Part shown: positions 36,532 through 46,081 of the stretch, one piece after another
Layout of the letters: each line of letters begins with the position of its first letter
How positions within the stretch are numbered: position 1 is the first letter of the stretch
Source: Pseudoflavonifractor sp. An85
GTDB lineage: Bacteria; Bacillota; Clostridia; Oscillospirales; Oscillospiraceae
Length of the DNA: 64,000 nt
Assembly (NCBI RefSeq): GCF_002161235.1
Contig: NZ_NFHE01000002.1
Span: 1 to 64,000, forward strand
Direction of reading: 5' to 3'
Program-made: the position numbers and the translations under genes
The notes under the pieces: model-generated
What the model was told of the DNA's origin: nothing
What the model saw: the letters and a program-made list of their open reading frames with translations, nothing else
The model's database searches: none

Positions 36532-36566
36532 AAAAATCCCGGTGCAAGAATTGCACCGGGATTTTT
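36532..36566. terminator. bidirectional terminator
   Basis: A 16-bp stem AAAAATCCCGGTGCAA / TTGCACCGGGATTTTT lies between converging genes. Confidence 0.9.
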
Positions 36567-36579
36567 GTATCTCTGGGAC

Positions 36580-37773
36580 TTAGGCCAGCTCGGCGGTGTC
36601 CAGGGCGATCATCAGCTCCTCGTTGGTGGGGATGAGCAGCACCTTGACGGGGGAGTCGGGGGTGGAGACAACAGTCTCCTTGCCGCGGACGTTGTTGGCC
36701 TCGGGGTCCATGTGAATGCCCATGAACTCCAGGCCGGAGGCGATGGACATACGCTCGGCGGCGGAGTTCTCACCCACGCCAGCGGTGAAGATGACGGCAT
36801 CCACACCACCCATGGCGGCGGCATAGGCGCCGATGTACTTCTTCACGGAGTAGCAGAACATGTCCAGAGCCAGAGCGGCGCGCTCATTGCCCTGCTCGGC
36901 AGCGGCAGTGAGGTCACGGAAGTCGGAGGACACGCCGGACACGCCCAGCACGCCGGACTTCTTGTTGAGCACGTTCATCATCTCTGCCATGCTCATGTTG
37001 TGCTTGTTCATCAGGTACTCCAGAATACCGGCATCCAGATCGCCGGAACGGGTGCCCATGGGAACGCCAGCCAGGGGGGTGAAGCCCATGGTGGTGTCCA
37101 CGCTCTTGCCGCCGTCAATGGCGGTGATGGAGGAGCCGTTGCCCAGGTGGCAGGAGATGAGCTTCAACTCTTCCAGGGGCTTGCCCAGCATGGCGGCGGC
37201 GCGCTGGGCCACGTACTTGTGGCTGGTGCCGTGGAAGCCGTAGCGGCGCACCTTGTCCTGCTCGTAGTACTCGTAGGGCAGAGCATAGGTGTAAGCCTTG
37301 GCGGGCATGGTCTGGTGGAAAGCGGTGTCAAACACGCCGACCTGGGGCACATCCTTGCCCATGACAGCCTCGCAGGCCTTAATGCCAGTGATGTTGGCGG
37401 GGTTGTGCAGGGGGGCCAGAGGGATGCACTCCTCCAGGGCGGCCATCACCTTCTCGTCGATCTTCACGGAGCAGGCGAAGGTCTCGCCGCCGTGCACCAC
37501 GCGGTGGCCCACAGCCTCGATCTCCTTCATGGAGGAGATCACGCCATTTTTCTCGTCCACCAGGGCGCCCAGCACAGCCTGGATGGCCTCAGAGTGGGTG
37601 GGCATGGCCACGTCGGCGGCGTCGATGGTCTCCTTACCGGGGGCCTTGTAGGTGAACTTGCCGTCGATGCCGATGCGCTCGCACAGGCCCTTGGCCAGAA
37701 CTTCCTGGTTGTCGGTGTCCAGCAGCTGATACTTCAGGGAAGAGCTGCCAGCGTTGATCACGAGAACTTTCAT
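36580..37773 (-). CDS. ackA: acetate kinase
   Basis: This 397-residue ASKHA kinase makes ATP and acetate from acetyl phosphate, the energy-yielding end of acetate fermentation. ATG 37771-37773 follows AAGGAGTGTCAATC. Its motifs include [16 protein letters not shown] at the start, [73 protein letters not shown] and FTAGVGENS. pta is not next to it. It is divergent from tmcAL, whose enzyme consumes acetate. Highly expressed codon pattern. Confidence 0.97.
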   Translation of the reverse strand: MKVLVINAGSSSLKYQLLDTDNQEVLAKGLCERIGIDGKFTYKAPGKETIDAADVAMPTHSEAIQAVLGALVDEKNGVISSMKEIEAVGHRVVHGGETFACSVKIDEKVMAALEECIPLAPLHNPANITGIKACEAVMGKDVPQVGVFDTAFHQTMPAKAYTYALPYEYYEQDKVRRYGFHGTSHKYVAQRAAAMLGKPLEELKLISCHLGNGSSITAIDGGKSVDTTMGFTPLAGVPMGTRSGDLDAGILEYLMNKHNMSMAEMMNVLNKKSGVLGVSGVSSDFRDLTAAAEQGNERAALALDMFCYSVKKYIGAYAAAMGGVDAVIFTAGVGENSAAERMSIASGLEFMGIHMDPEANNVRGKETVVSTPDSPVKVLLIPTNEELMIALDTAELA

Positions 37774-37944
37774 GATTGACACTCCTTATTCTTGTGTAAG
37801 ATAAAATTGTATTTGCGTCCAGAGGGGAAGTATAATACAATAAAAACCGCATTTATTATAATGCTGGAAAAAGGAATAAGCAAGGGCTTTTCTGACAGTT
37901 TGGTAAGATATGTGTAAAAATACACCCAGGGAGAGGGATGAAGC

Positions 37945-39078
37945 ATGGAAATTGTGGGCATCGTGGCAGAGTATAACCCCTTCCACAACGGCCATCGCCA
38001 TCAGATTACCGCCGCCAGAGCCATGGTGGGGGAGTGCGCAGTGGTGTGCGCCATGAGTGGAAACTTCGTCCAGCGGGGGGAGTGCGCCGTTACGGATAAG
38101 TGGGCCCGGGCCCGCATGGCACTGGAAGGGGGCGCAGACCTCATTTTGGAGATTCCTACGGTTTGGGCGGTGTCCTCGGCGGAGACCTTCGCCCGAGGCG
38201 GGGTAGGGGTGCTCCACGCTGCCGGTGCCACCGCTCTCTCCTTTGGCAGTGAGACGGGAGATGGGGGGGCGCTGGAGCGAGTGGCCCAGGTTCTGGATAC
38301 CCCGGAGTTTACCCAGGCCCTCCAGCCTTTCTTGGCCCAGGGCCTGCCCTTTGCCCAGTGCCGCCACCGGGCTGTGGAGGAGCTGCTGGGGCAGGCGGGG
38401 GCCGCTTGCCTGGGCAACGCCAACGACAACCTGGGGGTGGAGTACCTGCGGGCGGCCTGTCGCCTGGGGTGGACGCCCCACGTCTATCCGGTGCGCCGGG
38501 TGGGGGCTGGCCACGACGGGGGCCACCATGAGCACTATCCTTCGGCTTCCTATGTGCGAGGGGAAATTCGTTCTGGTGCCATTCCCATGGACAACCCCGC
38601 CTTTTTGGAGTACAACCTGCGGGGCATGCTGGCCCGACTGCGCAGCCTGGGCCCGGAGGACTGGGAGCAGATTCCCGACTGTGGGGAGGGGTTGGCCCAG
38701 CGGCTGTACCGGGCAGTGCGACAGGGTACCAGCCTGGAGGAAATCTATGAGCTGGCAAAAACCAAACGCTATGCCCACGCCCGCATCCGCCGAGCGGTGC
38801 TGTGGGCCGCTTTGGGACTGCGGGAACAAGACCGCCCCGCCCAGATGCCCTATCTGCGGGTGCTGGGGGCCAATGAGCGAGGACTGGGTGTGCTGCGAAA
38901 TCTGGACGGCTCCATCCCTGTCATCACCAAGCCCACCCACGGGAAGAGCATCCCGCTCATGGAGCTTGAGGCGGCGTGTACGGATTTCTACGCTTTGTGC
39001 CGGAAGCACATCACTCCCTGCGGGGCGGAGTGGAGCACCAGCCCGATCATCTTGCAAAACCGTGCCAATGATGTATAA
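37945..39078 (+). CDS. tmcAL: tRNA(Met) cytidine acetate ligase
   Basis: This 377-residue nucleotidyltransferase-fold protein of the YlbM/TmcAL family uses acetate and ATP to make N4-acetylcytidine at the wobble base of elongator tRNA(Met). The N-terminal VGIVAEYNPFHNGHRHQI carries the HxGH-like motif, followed by VCAMSGNFVQRGECAVTDKWARARMALEGGADLILEIP. Later stretches YPSASYVRGEI and KRYAHARIRRAVLWAALG are also typical. The ATG follows GGGAGAGGGATGAAGC. The divergent neighbour is ackA, whose product acetate is the substrate of this enzyme. Confidence 0.92.
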   Translation: MEIVGIVAEYNPFHNGHRHQITAARAMVGECAVVCAMSGNFVQRGECAVTDKWARARMALEGGADLILEIPTVWAVSSAETFARGGVGVLHAAGATALSFGSETGDGGALERVAQVLDTPEFTQALQPFLAQGLPFAQCRHRAVEELLGQAGAACLGNANDNLGVEYLRAACRLGWTPHVYPVRRVGAGHDGGHHEHYPSASYVRGEIRSGAIPMDNPAFLEYNLRGMLARLRSLGPEDWEQIPDCGEGLAQRLYRAVRQGTSLEEIYELAKTKRYAHARIRRAVLWAALGLREQDRPAQMPYLRVLGANERGLGVLRNLDGSIPVITKPTHGKSIPLMELEAACTDFYALCRKHITPCGAEWSTSPIILQNRANDV

Positions 39079-39079
39079 T
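39052..39079 (+). promoter_or_regulatory. promoter inside the tmcAL 3' end
   Basis: -35 TTGCAA (39052-39057), 16-bp spacer, -10 TATAAT (39074-39079). It serves the acyltransferase gene. Confidence 0.65.
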
Positions 39080-39117
39080 ATTGTGAAGTGAGCGCAAAAA
39101 AAGGAGAGAGATAATAC

Positions 39118-40170
39118 ATGAAGCAGGCGACAAAACAAAGGGAGAGATCGTTTGCCATTACATTTCTGACGGTCCTATCCTGCCTTTCCGTGGTGATCCT
39201 TCATGCCAATGGAGTGTTCTGGCGGTTTTCCTATGAACGTGTATGGCTGACGGCCAATGTGCTGGAGTCGGTGTTTTATTTCGCCGTGCCCGTCTTTTTT
39301 ATGATTTCTGGCACGACTTTGCTGGATTACCGGGATTATTATGACACCAAGACCTATGCGTGGAAGCGCATCAAGAAAACGGTGATCCCCTTTGTGCTGT
39401 GGAGCGTATTGGCCCTGATTTTTAAGATTATCATTATGGGGTACACGGTAGAGCCTGCTACGGTATATGGCGTGCTGGATACCATCATCAACTCCAAGCA
39501 TTGGAATGTGTACTGGTTTTTCATGCCGTTGTTTGGGGCGTATTTGCTGATTCCCGTTATCAGTCTAATTCCCAAGGAGAATCGTCAGAGCATTTTCCTC
39601 TATGTGATTGTGGTGGGATATCTGCTCAATGAATTGATTCCCTTCATCAATCGGCTCTTTGGCCCAGTGATTCCGGTCAGCAGCAAGTTGAGCTTCCCCC
39701 TCACCAGCAGCCTACTGATATACCTGTTTGTGGGGTACTATATCTACCATTTCCCCATTGCCCGGAAGGTGCGCCTGGTGATTTACGGGCTGGGTGTTTT
39801 GGGATTGGCGGCACACATCATAGGGACGTGGTACTGCTCCTATCAGGCCGGAGAAGTGGTGAGCTTGTTTAAGGGGTATACGAACCTGCCCGGTGCTCTG
39901 TATTCCACCGCCATTTTCCTGTTTTTCCGCTACTTCAACTTTGATCGCGTGGGCAACAAGGTGAAGCGTGCGCTGGAGTACGTCAGCTCGGAAACCTTTA
40001 ATGTCTACTTGATTCATATGTTTGTGCTGAACATGACCACCAAGGTGTTTCATGTGACTTGGAACAGCTTTTTTAGCCGCACGGTGGGAGCCTTCTTGGT
40101 GTTTTTGGGCATCTGCCTGGTGTGCAAACAGTTGAAAAAATGGAAGCCGTTCCGTCTTCTCCTCACGTAA
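39118..40170 (+). CDS. acyltransferase 3 family membrane protein
   Basis: This 350-residue protein has about ten hydrophobic segments. The first helix carries VLSCLSVVILHANGVFW, with the histidine expected of acyltransferase-3 (OafA-like) enzymes. VFYFAVPVFFMISGTTLLDYRDYYDTKTYAWKRIKKTVIPFVLWS is the second hallmark, with the FF.ISG.LL pattern. The C-terminal helix YVSSETFNVYLIHMF is a third (usually S...YLIH). Such proteins O-acetylate cell-wall or surface glycans. The ribosome-binding site is AAAGGAGAGAGAT. The substrate cannot be read from the context. Confidence 0.88.
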   Translation: MKQATKQRERSFAITFLTVLSCLSVVILHANGVFWRFSYERVWLTANVLESVFYFAVPVFFMISGTTLLDYRDYYDTKTYAWKRIKKTVIPFVLWSVLALIFKIIIMGYTVEPATVYGVLDTIINSKHWNVYWFFMPLFGAYLLIPVISLIPKENRQSIFLYVIVVGYLLNELIPFINRLFGPVIPVSSKLSFPLTSSLLIYLFVGYYIYHFPIARKVRLVIYGLGVLGLAAHIIGTWYCSYQAGEVVSLFKGYTNLPGALYSTAIFLFFRYFNFDRVGNKVKRALEYVSSETFNVYLIHMFVLNMTTKVFHVTWNSFFSRTVGAFLVFLGICLVCKQLKKWKPFRLLLT

Positions 40171-40224
40171 GTGTGAACTTGCAGTGGAGTTGTATGAAGA
40201 TCATATCAGAAAGGAAGATGAAAG

Positions 40225-41460
40225 ATGCGTGCATACGAACGCTTTTTAACCTATGCCAAAATCCATACTCAGTCCAGCGAGGACACCGGTGTGACCCCTT
40301 CCACCCCTGTGCAGTGGGATTTGGCCCGTGTGCTGGAGCAGGAGCTTCGCGACCTGGGGGTACAGAATGTGAAGCTGGATGAGCAGTGGTGCATTGTCAC
40401 CGGCCACATTCCAGCGACCACTGGCATGGAGCATGTCCCTGCTCTGGGCTTTTTGGCCCATATGGACACCGCGCCCGCTTTTTCCGGGGAGAACGTCAAT
40501 CCCGTGCTCCACGAAAACTATGACGGCGGCGACGTGGTGTTGCCCCAGGAGGGCCGGGTGATCCGGGCCAAAGAGTTCCCCTTCCTGGCAGACCTCAAGG
40601 GCAAGACCCTCATCACTGCCGACGGTACCACCCTGCTGGGAGCCGACGACAAGGCGGGCATTGCGGAGATCATGACCCTGTGTGAGCGGCTGCTGGCTGG
40701 AGAGGTGGCCCACGGCCCCATTTGCGTGGCCTTCACCCCCGACGAGGAGATCGGAGAGGGGCCCAACCACTTTGACGTGGAAGGCTTCGGAGCCCAGTAC
40801 GCCTATACCGTGGACGGCGGGGCTGCTGGTTCCATTGAGTATGAGAACTTTAACGCCGCATCCGCCAAGGTGGACATCACCGGCGTGTCGGTCCACCCCG
40901 GCTACGCCAAGGATGTGATGGTCAACGCCATTTTGCTGGCTCAGCAGCTCAATACTCTGCTCCCCGCCCAGGAGACCCCCGCCCACACCGATGGGTATGA
41001 GGGATTTTTCCACTTGGATCGGTTGGAGGGCACCACCGCCTCTGCCCGCATGGAGTACATCATCCGTGACCATGACCGGGCCAAGTTTGAGCAGCGCAAG
41101 GCTCAGATGCGTCAGGCTGTGGATACCATCCAGGGCCAGTACCCCGCTGCTCGGGTGGAATTGACCATGCAGGACAGCTACTACAACATGAAAGAGAAGC
41201 TGGAGGACTGCATGTTCCTCATTGAAAACGCCCAGAAGGCGGCCCAGGCTGCCGGGGTGAAGGCAGAGGTGGAGCCCATCCGGGGCGGCACCGACGGCGC
41301 CCGACTGTCCTTTATGGGCCTGCCCTGTCCCAACCTGGGTACCGGTGGCTATAACTTCCACGGTCCCCTGGAGTGTGTTGCTGTGGAGGACATGGACGCC
41401 GTGACCGATATCCTGGTGCACCTGGCAGAAATCCACGGGAAAACATTTACAAATTGTTGA
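40225..41460 (+). CDS. pepT: peptidase T (tripeptide aminopeptidase)
   Basis: This 411-residue M20 metallopeptidase removes the N-terminal residue of tripeptides in the cytoplasm. Its motifs are LGFLAHMDTAP (His and Asp ligands, about 78-83), TLLGADDKAGIAEIM (bridging Asp), FTPDEEIGEG (catalytic Glu pair, about 172), VDGGAAGSIEYENFNAASAKVDITGVSVHPGYAKD and IRGGTDGARLSFMGLPCPNLGTGGYNFHG (His ligand). Length equals the family. The ATG follows AAAGGAAGATGAAAG. Confidence 0.96.
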   Translation: MRAYERFLTYAKIHTQSSEDTGVTPSTPVQWDLARVLEQELRDLGVQNVKLDEQWCIVTGHIPATTGMEHVPALGFLAHMDTAPAFSGENVNPVLHENYDGGDVVLPQEGRVIRAKEFPFLADLKGKTLITADGTTLLGADDKAGIAEIMTLCERLLAGEVAHGPICVAFTPDEEIGEGPNHFDVEGFGAQYAYTVDGGAAGSIEYENFNAASAKVDITGVSVHPGYAKDVMVNAILLAQQLNTLLPAQETPAHTDGYEGFFHLDRLEGTTASARMEYIIRDHDRAKFEQRKAQMRQAVDTIQGQYPAARVELTMQDSYYNMKEKLEDCMFLIENAQKAAQAAGVKAEVEPIRGGTDGARLSFMGLPCPNLGTGGYNFHGPLECVAVEDMDAVTDILVHLAEIHGKTFTNC

Positions 41461-41550
41461 TGTATTTTTCTTATCACCCGGTAAAATGAAAGGAAGAGCG
41501 GGCACATGTGAACCCGCAGAAAACACCCCCCATGGGGAGGAGGCCTTTGG

Positions 41551-42438
41551 TTGATTTATCGAAATCGTGGTTACGGTCCCATTGACCGGTTTTGTGCCAA
41601 ACATCCCAACTTTGGCATTCCCAATCTGATGAAAATCATCGTGTTTGGGCAAATTGTTGTGTATGTTGTAAATTTGTTGGCCAGCCTGATGTTCCGCCAT
41701 AGCTTTGTGAGTTTTTTGGAGTTTATACCCGCCTATATTCTCCAAGGCCAGCTGTGGCGTCTGGTGACTTGGGTGGTGGTGCCCTACGCATCCAGCCCCT
41801 TTATGCTGCTTTTGAGCTGCTACTTCTATTACTGGATTGCCGCCATGCTGGAGCGGGAGTGGGGCACGGCCCGGTTCAGCCTCTTTTACCTCAGCGGCAT
41901 GGTCCTGTCGGTGCTGTTGGGAATGGCTATGGGCATGGTGCAGATGTACACCACCTTTACCGCCAGTCCCATTGACTTGGGCTACTATCTGAACCTGTCC
42001 ATCTTCCTGGTGTTGGCTCTGTTGTACGGGGAGCTGGAAGTGCTGTTGTTCTTTGTGGTACCGGTGAAGATGAAGTGGATGGCCCTCATTGATGTGGTGC
42101 TGGTGGTGGTGGATATGGTCCGCCTGTTCCAGTACGGACGTTGGATGTTGGCCCTGGTGCCTCTGGCCAGCTTTATCAACTTCTTCATCTTTACCTGGCC
42201 CTTCTGGCAGACCAAGCTGGGGATTGTGCGGCACAAGACCGATCCCAAGGTGATTCACTTCAAGCAGGCCCAGAAAAAGGCTCAGGAGACCAAGGGGTAT
42301 CACCACAAGTGCGCCGTGTGCGGAATCACCGATGCCGACGACCCGGATATGGAGTTTCGTTACTGCTCCAAGTGCGACGGCTACTATTGCTATTGCGCCA
42401 ATCATATCAACAACCACGTGCACATTCACAAAGATTGA
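41551..42438 (+). CDS. rhomboid-like membrane protein with C-terminal zinc finger
   Basis: This 295-residue protein starts at TTG 41551, about 9 nt after GGGGAGGAGG. It has six to seven hydrophobic segments. FIPAYILQGQLWRLVTWVVVP and FYLSGMVLSVLLGM correspond to rhomboid helix 1-4 landmarks. The GxSG serine motif and the catalytic histidine are not seen, so it is likely a catalytically inactive rhomboid (pseudoprotease). The C-terminus carries a zinc-binding unit: CAVCG...RYCSKCDGYYCYCANHINNHVHIH. Its role is unknown. Confidence 0.72.
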   Translation: MIYRNRGYGPIDRFCAKHPNFGIPNLMKIIVFGQIVVYVVNLLASLMFRHSFVSFLEFIPAYILQGQLWRLVTWVVVPYASSPFMLLLSCYFYYWIAAMLEREWGTARFSLFYLSGMVLSVLLGMAMGMVQMYTTFTASPIDLGYYLNLSIFLVLALLYGELEVLLFFVVPVKMKWMALIDVVLVVVDMVRLFQYGRWMLALVPLASFINFFIFTWPFWQTKLGIVRHKTDPKVIHFKQAQKKAQETKGYHHKCAVCGITDADDPDMEFRYCSKCDGYYCYCANHINNHVHIHKD

Positions 42439-42443
42439 ACTTC

Positions 42444-42474
42444 AAAGCCTTCAGAGCTATGCTCTGAGGGCTTT
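42444..42474 (+). terminator. terminator after the rhomboid-like gene
   Basis: AAAGCCxTCAGAGC / GCTCTGAxGGCTTT with a 3-nt loop; it leads straight into the next promoter. Confidence 0.75.
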
Positions 42475-42477
42475 GTC

Positions 42478-42506
42478 TTGCCTTATGGGTAAAAAGATGG
42501 TATAAT
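42478..42506 (+). promoter_or_regulatory. promoter of the 5'-nucleotidase gene
   Basis: -35 TTGCCT (42478-42483), 17-bp spacer, -10 TATAAT (42501-42506). Confidence 0.8.
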
Positions 42507-42544
42507 TTGCGTAAATAAAATGTAAAAAATGGGAGAGATGCACA

Positions 42545-44440
42545 GTGAAACGATTGCTATGCCTGGCCGTACTCATGGCCTTGGCGTTGTCGCTGACGGT
42601 ATCCCCGGGGTTGGCTAGTCAGACCCAGGAGGAGATCACCATCCTGTACACCCACGACATGCATTCCGCCTTCCTTCCCCGGTTGGATGAGGAGGGAAAC
42701 CAGGTGGGGGGATATGCCCGACTGAAAACCCTCCTGGACCAGCAGCGCAAGGAACACCCCAACGCGCTGGTGGTGGACGGAGGTGACTTTTCCATGGGGA
42801 CCCTGTTCCAGACTGCCTATGCCAGCTCTGCCTTGGAGTTGCGGGCCTTGGGGCGGATGGGGTATGACGCTACCACCTTTGGAAACCATGAGTTTGACTA
42901 CCGGGCGTCCGGCCTGAGTTCCATGCTGTACGCTGCCAAGGACAGCGGAGACCCCCTGCCTGCCATTGTGGATGCCAACTACCTGCCCCCCAAGGAGGAC
43001 GAGGAGACCTGGGATGCGCTGTATTCCTATGGCGTGCAGGACTATACCATTCTGGAACGGGGTGGTATGTGCTATGTGATTTTTGGCCTGACAGGGCTGG
43101 ACTCGGACGCCTGTGCCCCCATGTCTGGCATGAAGCTGTCCGATCCGGTGGAGACGGCCAAGAAGGTGGTGAAGGAGGCCACCGAGCAGTGCCAGAACGC
43201 CTATGGACAGGACCCGGTGGTGATCTGCCTGTCCCACTCGGGAACGGTGGATGGAAAAGGGGAGGACTATGAGCTGGCCAAAGAGGTGGACGGCATCGAC
43301 GTGATCGTTTCCGGCCACACCCACACCACTTTGAACCAGCCCATTGAGGTCAACGACACCTACATCGTCTCCGCTGGAGAAAATGGACAGAATCTGGGAG
43401 TGCTCACCTTGACCCGCACCCAGGACGGGGTGGAGCTGAAGGACAGCCAGCTGATTCCCGTCACCGAGGGGATTCAAGAGGACCCGGAGATGGTCCAGTG
43501 GCTGGAGCAGGCCAAGGACCAGGTGGAGCAGGAATATTTGGCCCAGTTTGGCATGGAGTTCGACCAGGTCCTGGTGAACAACTCCTACGACTTTGACTCG
43601 GTGGACGAGGTGTATGCCACCCAGCACGAGTCCACCCTGGGCAATCTCCTGGCGGATGCCTATTACTGGGCGGGCATGAAGGAAAGCAGCGACCCGGTGG
43701 ATGTGGCTCTCACCGCCTCGGGGGTCATTCGAGATACCTTTCCCAAAGGGGAGATCACCGTGGCCCAGGTGTTCAATGTGGCATCTCTGGGCATTGGAGC
43801 CGATGGTGTGCCGGGATATCCGCTGATTTCTGTATACCTGACGGGCAAAGATTTGAAAAATACCCTGGAGGTGGATGCCTCCGTGACCCCGCTGATGACG
43901 GCAGCCCAGCTGTTTTGTTCCGGGGTGCAGTACTCCTTCAACACCAACCGCATGATCTTTGACAAGGTGGACGAGGCGGTGCTGGTGCGCCCGGACGGCG
44001 TCACCGAGCCCATTGTGGACGACCAACTTTATCATGTGGTGACGGGGCTGTACTTGGGGCAGATGCTGGGGGCGGTGGAGGACTCCTCCTTTGGCATTCT
44101 CTCCGTCACACCGCGAGACGCTCAGGGGAACCCCATCTCCACCCAGCAGCTGGAAGAGCACATCCTTTTGGATGAGCAGGGCAAAGAGGTGAAAGAGTGG
44201 TATGCGGTGGCCAGCTACTTGCAGTCCATGGGTGGCGAGATGGCACCCATGTACGGGCAGACCGATGGACGCAAACAGGTGTACTCCAGTTGGAACCCGG
44301 TGAGCTTGCTCAAACATGCGGGCCTGCCCACCTATGTGGCCATGATTGTTGCGGTGATGGTCATCCTCCTGGTGGTGCTGGTGGTTTGGCTGGTGAGAAA
44401 ATCCATTCTCCGCCATTCCAGTAAGAAGCTGCAGCCATGA
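42545..44440 (+). CDS. surface-anchored 5'-nucleotidase / metallophosphatase
   Basis: This 631-residue protein starts at GTG 42545 (GGGAGAGATGCACA before it). A signal peptide (residues 1-24, LLCLAVLMALALSLTVSPGLA) leads into the calcineurin-like domain: ILYTHDMHSAF, VVDGGDFSMGT, FGNHEFDYR, ICLSHSGTVD and IVSGHTHTTL bind two metals. The 5'-nucleotidase C-terminal domain follows (ESTLGNLLADAYYWAG, DVALTASGVIRDTFPKGEIT). The end is a transmembrane anchor (MIVAVMVILLVVLVVWLV) with a basic tail. It probably scavenges phosphate and nucleosides from extracellular nucleotides. Confidence 0.92.
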   Translation: MKRLLCLAVLMALALSLTVSPGLASQTQEEITILYTHDMHSAFLPRLDEEGNQVGGYARLKTLLDQQRKEHPNALVVDGGDFSMGTLFQTAYASSALELRALGRMGYDATTFGNHEFDYRASGLSSMLYAAKDSGDPLPAIVDANYLPPKEDEETWDALYSYGVQDYTILERGGMCYVIFGLTGLDSDACAPMSGMKLSDPVETAKKVVKEATEQCQNAYGQDPVVICLSHSGTVDGKGEDYELAKEVDGIDVIVSGHTHTTLNQPIEVNDTYIVSAGENGQNLGVLTLTRTQDGVELKDSQLIPVTEGIQEDPEMVQWLEQAKDQVEQEYLAQFGMEFDQVLVNNSYDFDSVDEVYATQHESTLGNLLADAYYWAGMKESSDPVDVALTASGVIRDTFPKGEITVAQVFNVASLGIGADGVPGYPLISVYLTGKDLKNTLEVDASVTPLMTAAQLFCSGVQYSFNTNRMIFDKVDEAVLVRPDGVTEPIVDDQLYHVVTGLYLGQMLGAVEDSSFGILSVTPRDAQGNPISTQQLEEHILLDEQGKEVKEWYAVASYLQSMGGEMAPMYGQTDGRKQVYSSWNPVSLLKHAGLPTYVAMIVAVMVILLVVLVVWLVRKSILRHSSKKLQP

Positions 44441-44460
44441 CAAAAGAAAGATGAAAAACC

Positions 44461-44503
44461 AAGGCCCCGGGATCAGAGACAACCTCTGGTCCCGGGGCTT
44501 TCT
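44461..44503 (+). terminator. terminator after the 5'-nucleotidase gene
   Basis: GGCCCCGGGA...AGAG / CTCT...TCCCGGGGC stem followed by TTTCTTC. Confidence 0.8.
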
Positions 44504-44583
44504 TCGAGCACCGGGGCAGGGGGCAACCCATAGGATGAAGTGCCGGATTCCCACACGTGGGGCCGGGAAAGGAGTGACATCCT

Positions 44584-44835
44584 ATGGTTCAACCATGGAA
44601 TTTGGCGGCGTTGGGGGAGGGGGAGAGCGGATATGTGATATCCGTATCCACCCACCCCGCCCTCAAGCACCGCTTGGAAGATTTGGGGCTCATTCCAGGG
44701 ACACGGGTTACCTGTATGGCCCGTAGTCCGGCGGGGGACCCCTGTGCATATTTGATTCGAGGCGCCCTCATTGCCCTGCGTCAGGCTGATGCCCGGGAGA
44801 TTGCCCTGCGCCCAGCCCAGGAATGGAGGGGGTAA
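44584..44835 (+). CDS. feoA: ferrous iron transport protein A
   Basis: This 83-residue SH3-like protein contains LAALGEGESGYVISV, LKHRLEDLGLIPGTRVTCMARSPAGDPCAYLIRGALIALRQADAREIAL. The GLIPG turn and the I/L-ALR-ADA-I end are FeoA signatures. It supports the FeoB pump at the membrane. Its gene lies 3 bp before feoB, which is interrupted, so FeoA probably lacks its partner while the insertion is in place. The ATG follows AAAGGAGTGACATCCT. No clear Fur box was seen upstream. Confidence 0.92.
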   Translation: MVQPWNLAALGEGESGYVISVSTHPALKHRLEDLGLIPGTRVTCMARSPAGDPCAYLIRGALIALRQADAREIALRPAQEWRG

Positions 44836-44838
44836 ACC

Positions 44839-45891
44839 ATGGGCCTGTGTGTGGCCCTGGTGGGCAACCCCAATGTGGGCAAGTCCACCGTGTTCAACGC
44901 CCTCACCGGCCTGCATCAGCACACCGGCAACTGGGCGGGCAAGACGGTGGATGTGGCCAAGGGGGCCTTTACGTGGCAGGGGGAGACGGTGGAAGTGGTA
45001 GATTTACCCGGCACCTACTCCCTGCAAACCTCCTCGCCGGAGGAGGACATTGCCCTGGATTATCTGCTTCACGGTGAGGCCCAGGGTGTGGTGGTGGTGT
45101 GCGACGCCACCTGTCTGGAGCGCAACCTCATTTTAGCCCTCCAAGTGCTGGAGGTGACAGGACATGTGCTGGTGTGTGTCAACCTCATGGACGAGGCGGC
45201 ACGGCTGGGGGTGCGGGTGGATTTGAATGCTCTGGAGCAAAACCTGGGGGTGCCGGTGGTGGGCGTTTCCGCCGGTCCGGGAGTAGGCATGGAGACACTG
45301 AAAGAGCGCATGGCGGCTCTGGTCCAGGGTGAGCTGACGGGAAAGGCCCGCCCCGCCATCCCGCCCATGGAGCGGGTACACACCGCCCAGAACTACGCTC
45401 AGCAGGCGGTGGCCTCCGCGCCCACCCCCCAGGCCCGCCGCCAGGAGAAGTGGAACAAGTGGCTGACCAGCCGGGGTACCGCCATCCCCCTGATGCTGGT
45501 GCTGCTGGCTGGAGTGATGTGGCTGACGGTGGCGGGGGCAAACCTGCCCTCGGCGCTGCTTTCCCAGGGCTTTGACTGGTTGGGGGAACAGCTGCGTGTG
45601 TGGATGCAGGACTGGAATCCCCACTTGAAGGCCTTCTTGCTGGACGGGGTGTATGGGGTCACTACCTGGGTGGTGTCGGTGATGCTGCCACCCATGGCCA
45701 TTTTCTTCCCCCTGTTCACCCTGTTGGAGGATTTGGGCTACCTGCCCCGGGTGGCTTTTGTGCTGGACCACGCCTTTCAAAAGGCTCGGGCCTGTGGGAA
45801 ACAGGCCCTGACTATGTGCATGGGGATATTTAGGGTGTACATAATTACATGGCCACAACAGCCGCTTTGCCATTTGTGCGTGTTGTGTTGA
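44839..45891 (+). pseudogene. feoB: ferrous iron transporter FeoB, N-terminal fragment cut by a mobile element
   Basis: The 350-codon frame holds the complete G domain (GNPNVGKSTVFNALTG, DLPGTYSLQTSSPEED, NLMDEA) and the first membrane helices. It ends in the conserved ACGKQALTMCM stretch at 45822. The last 23 codons (GIFRVYIITWPQQ... to TGA 45889) come from the inserted element. The remainder of FeoB is at 54946-55782. The fragment lacks most of the membrane channel, so iron transport is not expected unless the element excises. Confidence 0.92.
45806..45822. other. left attachment core (attL)
   Basis: 17 bp nearly identical to 54938-54954. It lies in the feoB codons for L-T-M-C-M. Confidence 0.75.
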
Positions 45892-46027
45892 CTGTATTCA
45901 AAACATTGGTATGGTGAACATAGCTCGTAAAATTGAATCGTTATGGTTTTGAAGTGTACAAACTACATAGGCGTATATATAGTAGTAGTGAAAGGACGAA
46001 TGGGCAAAAACCAAAAAACATAGAGAA

Positions 46028-46045
46028 GGGCGGCGAAAGCCGCCC
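46028..46045 (+). promoter_or_regulatory. GNRA-loop hairpin in a leader
   Basis: GGGCGGC-GAAA-GCCGCCC: a perfect 7-bp stem with a GAAA tetraloop, 37 bp before the next gene and without a T-run. It is possibly an RNA-stabilising or protein-binding element. Confidence 0.5.
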
Positions 46046-46081
46046 TAACTCTGCGCTAGGATTGAAAAAGAGGGGTTGAAT

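Noticed and set aside
44504-44583. Fur box before feoA
   Set aside because: No AT-rich palindrome similar to the Fur consensus is present in the 80 bp before feoA.
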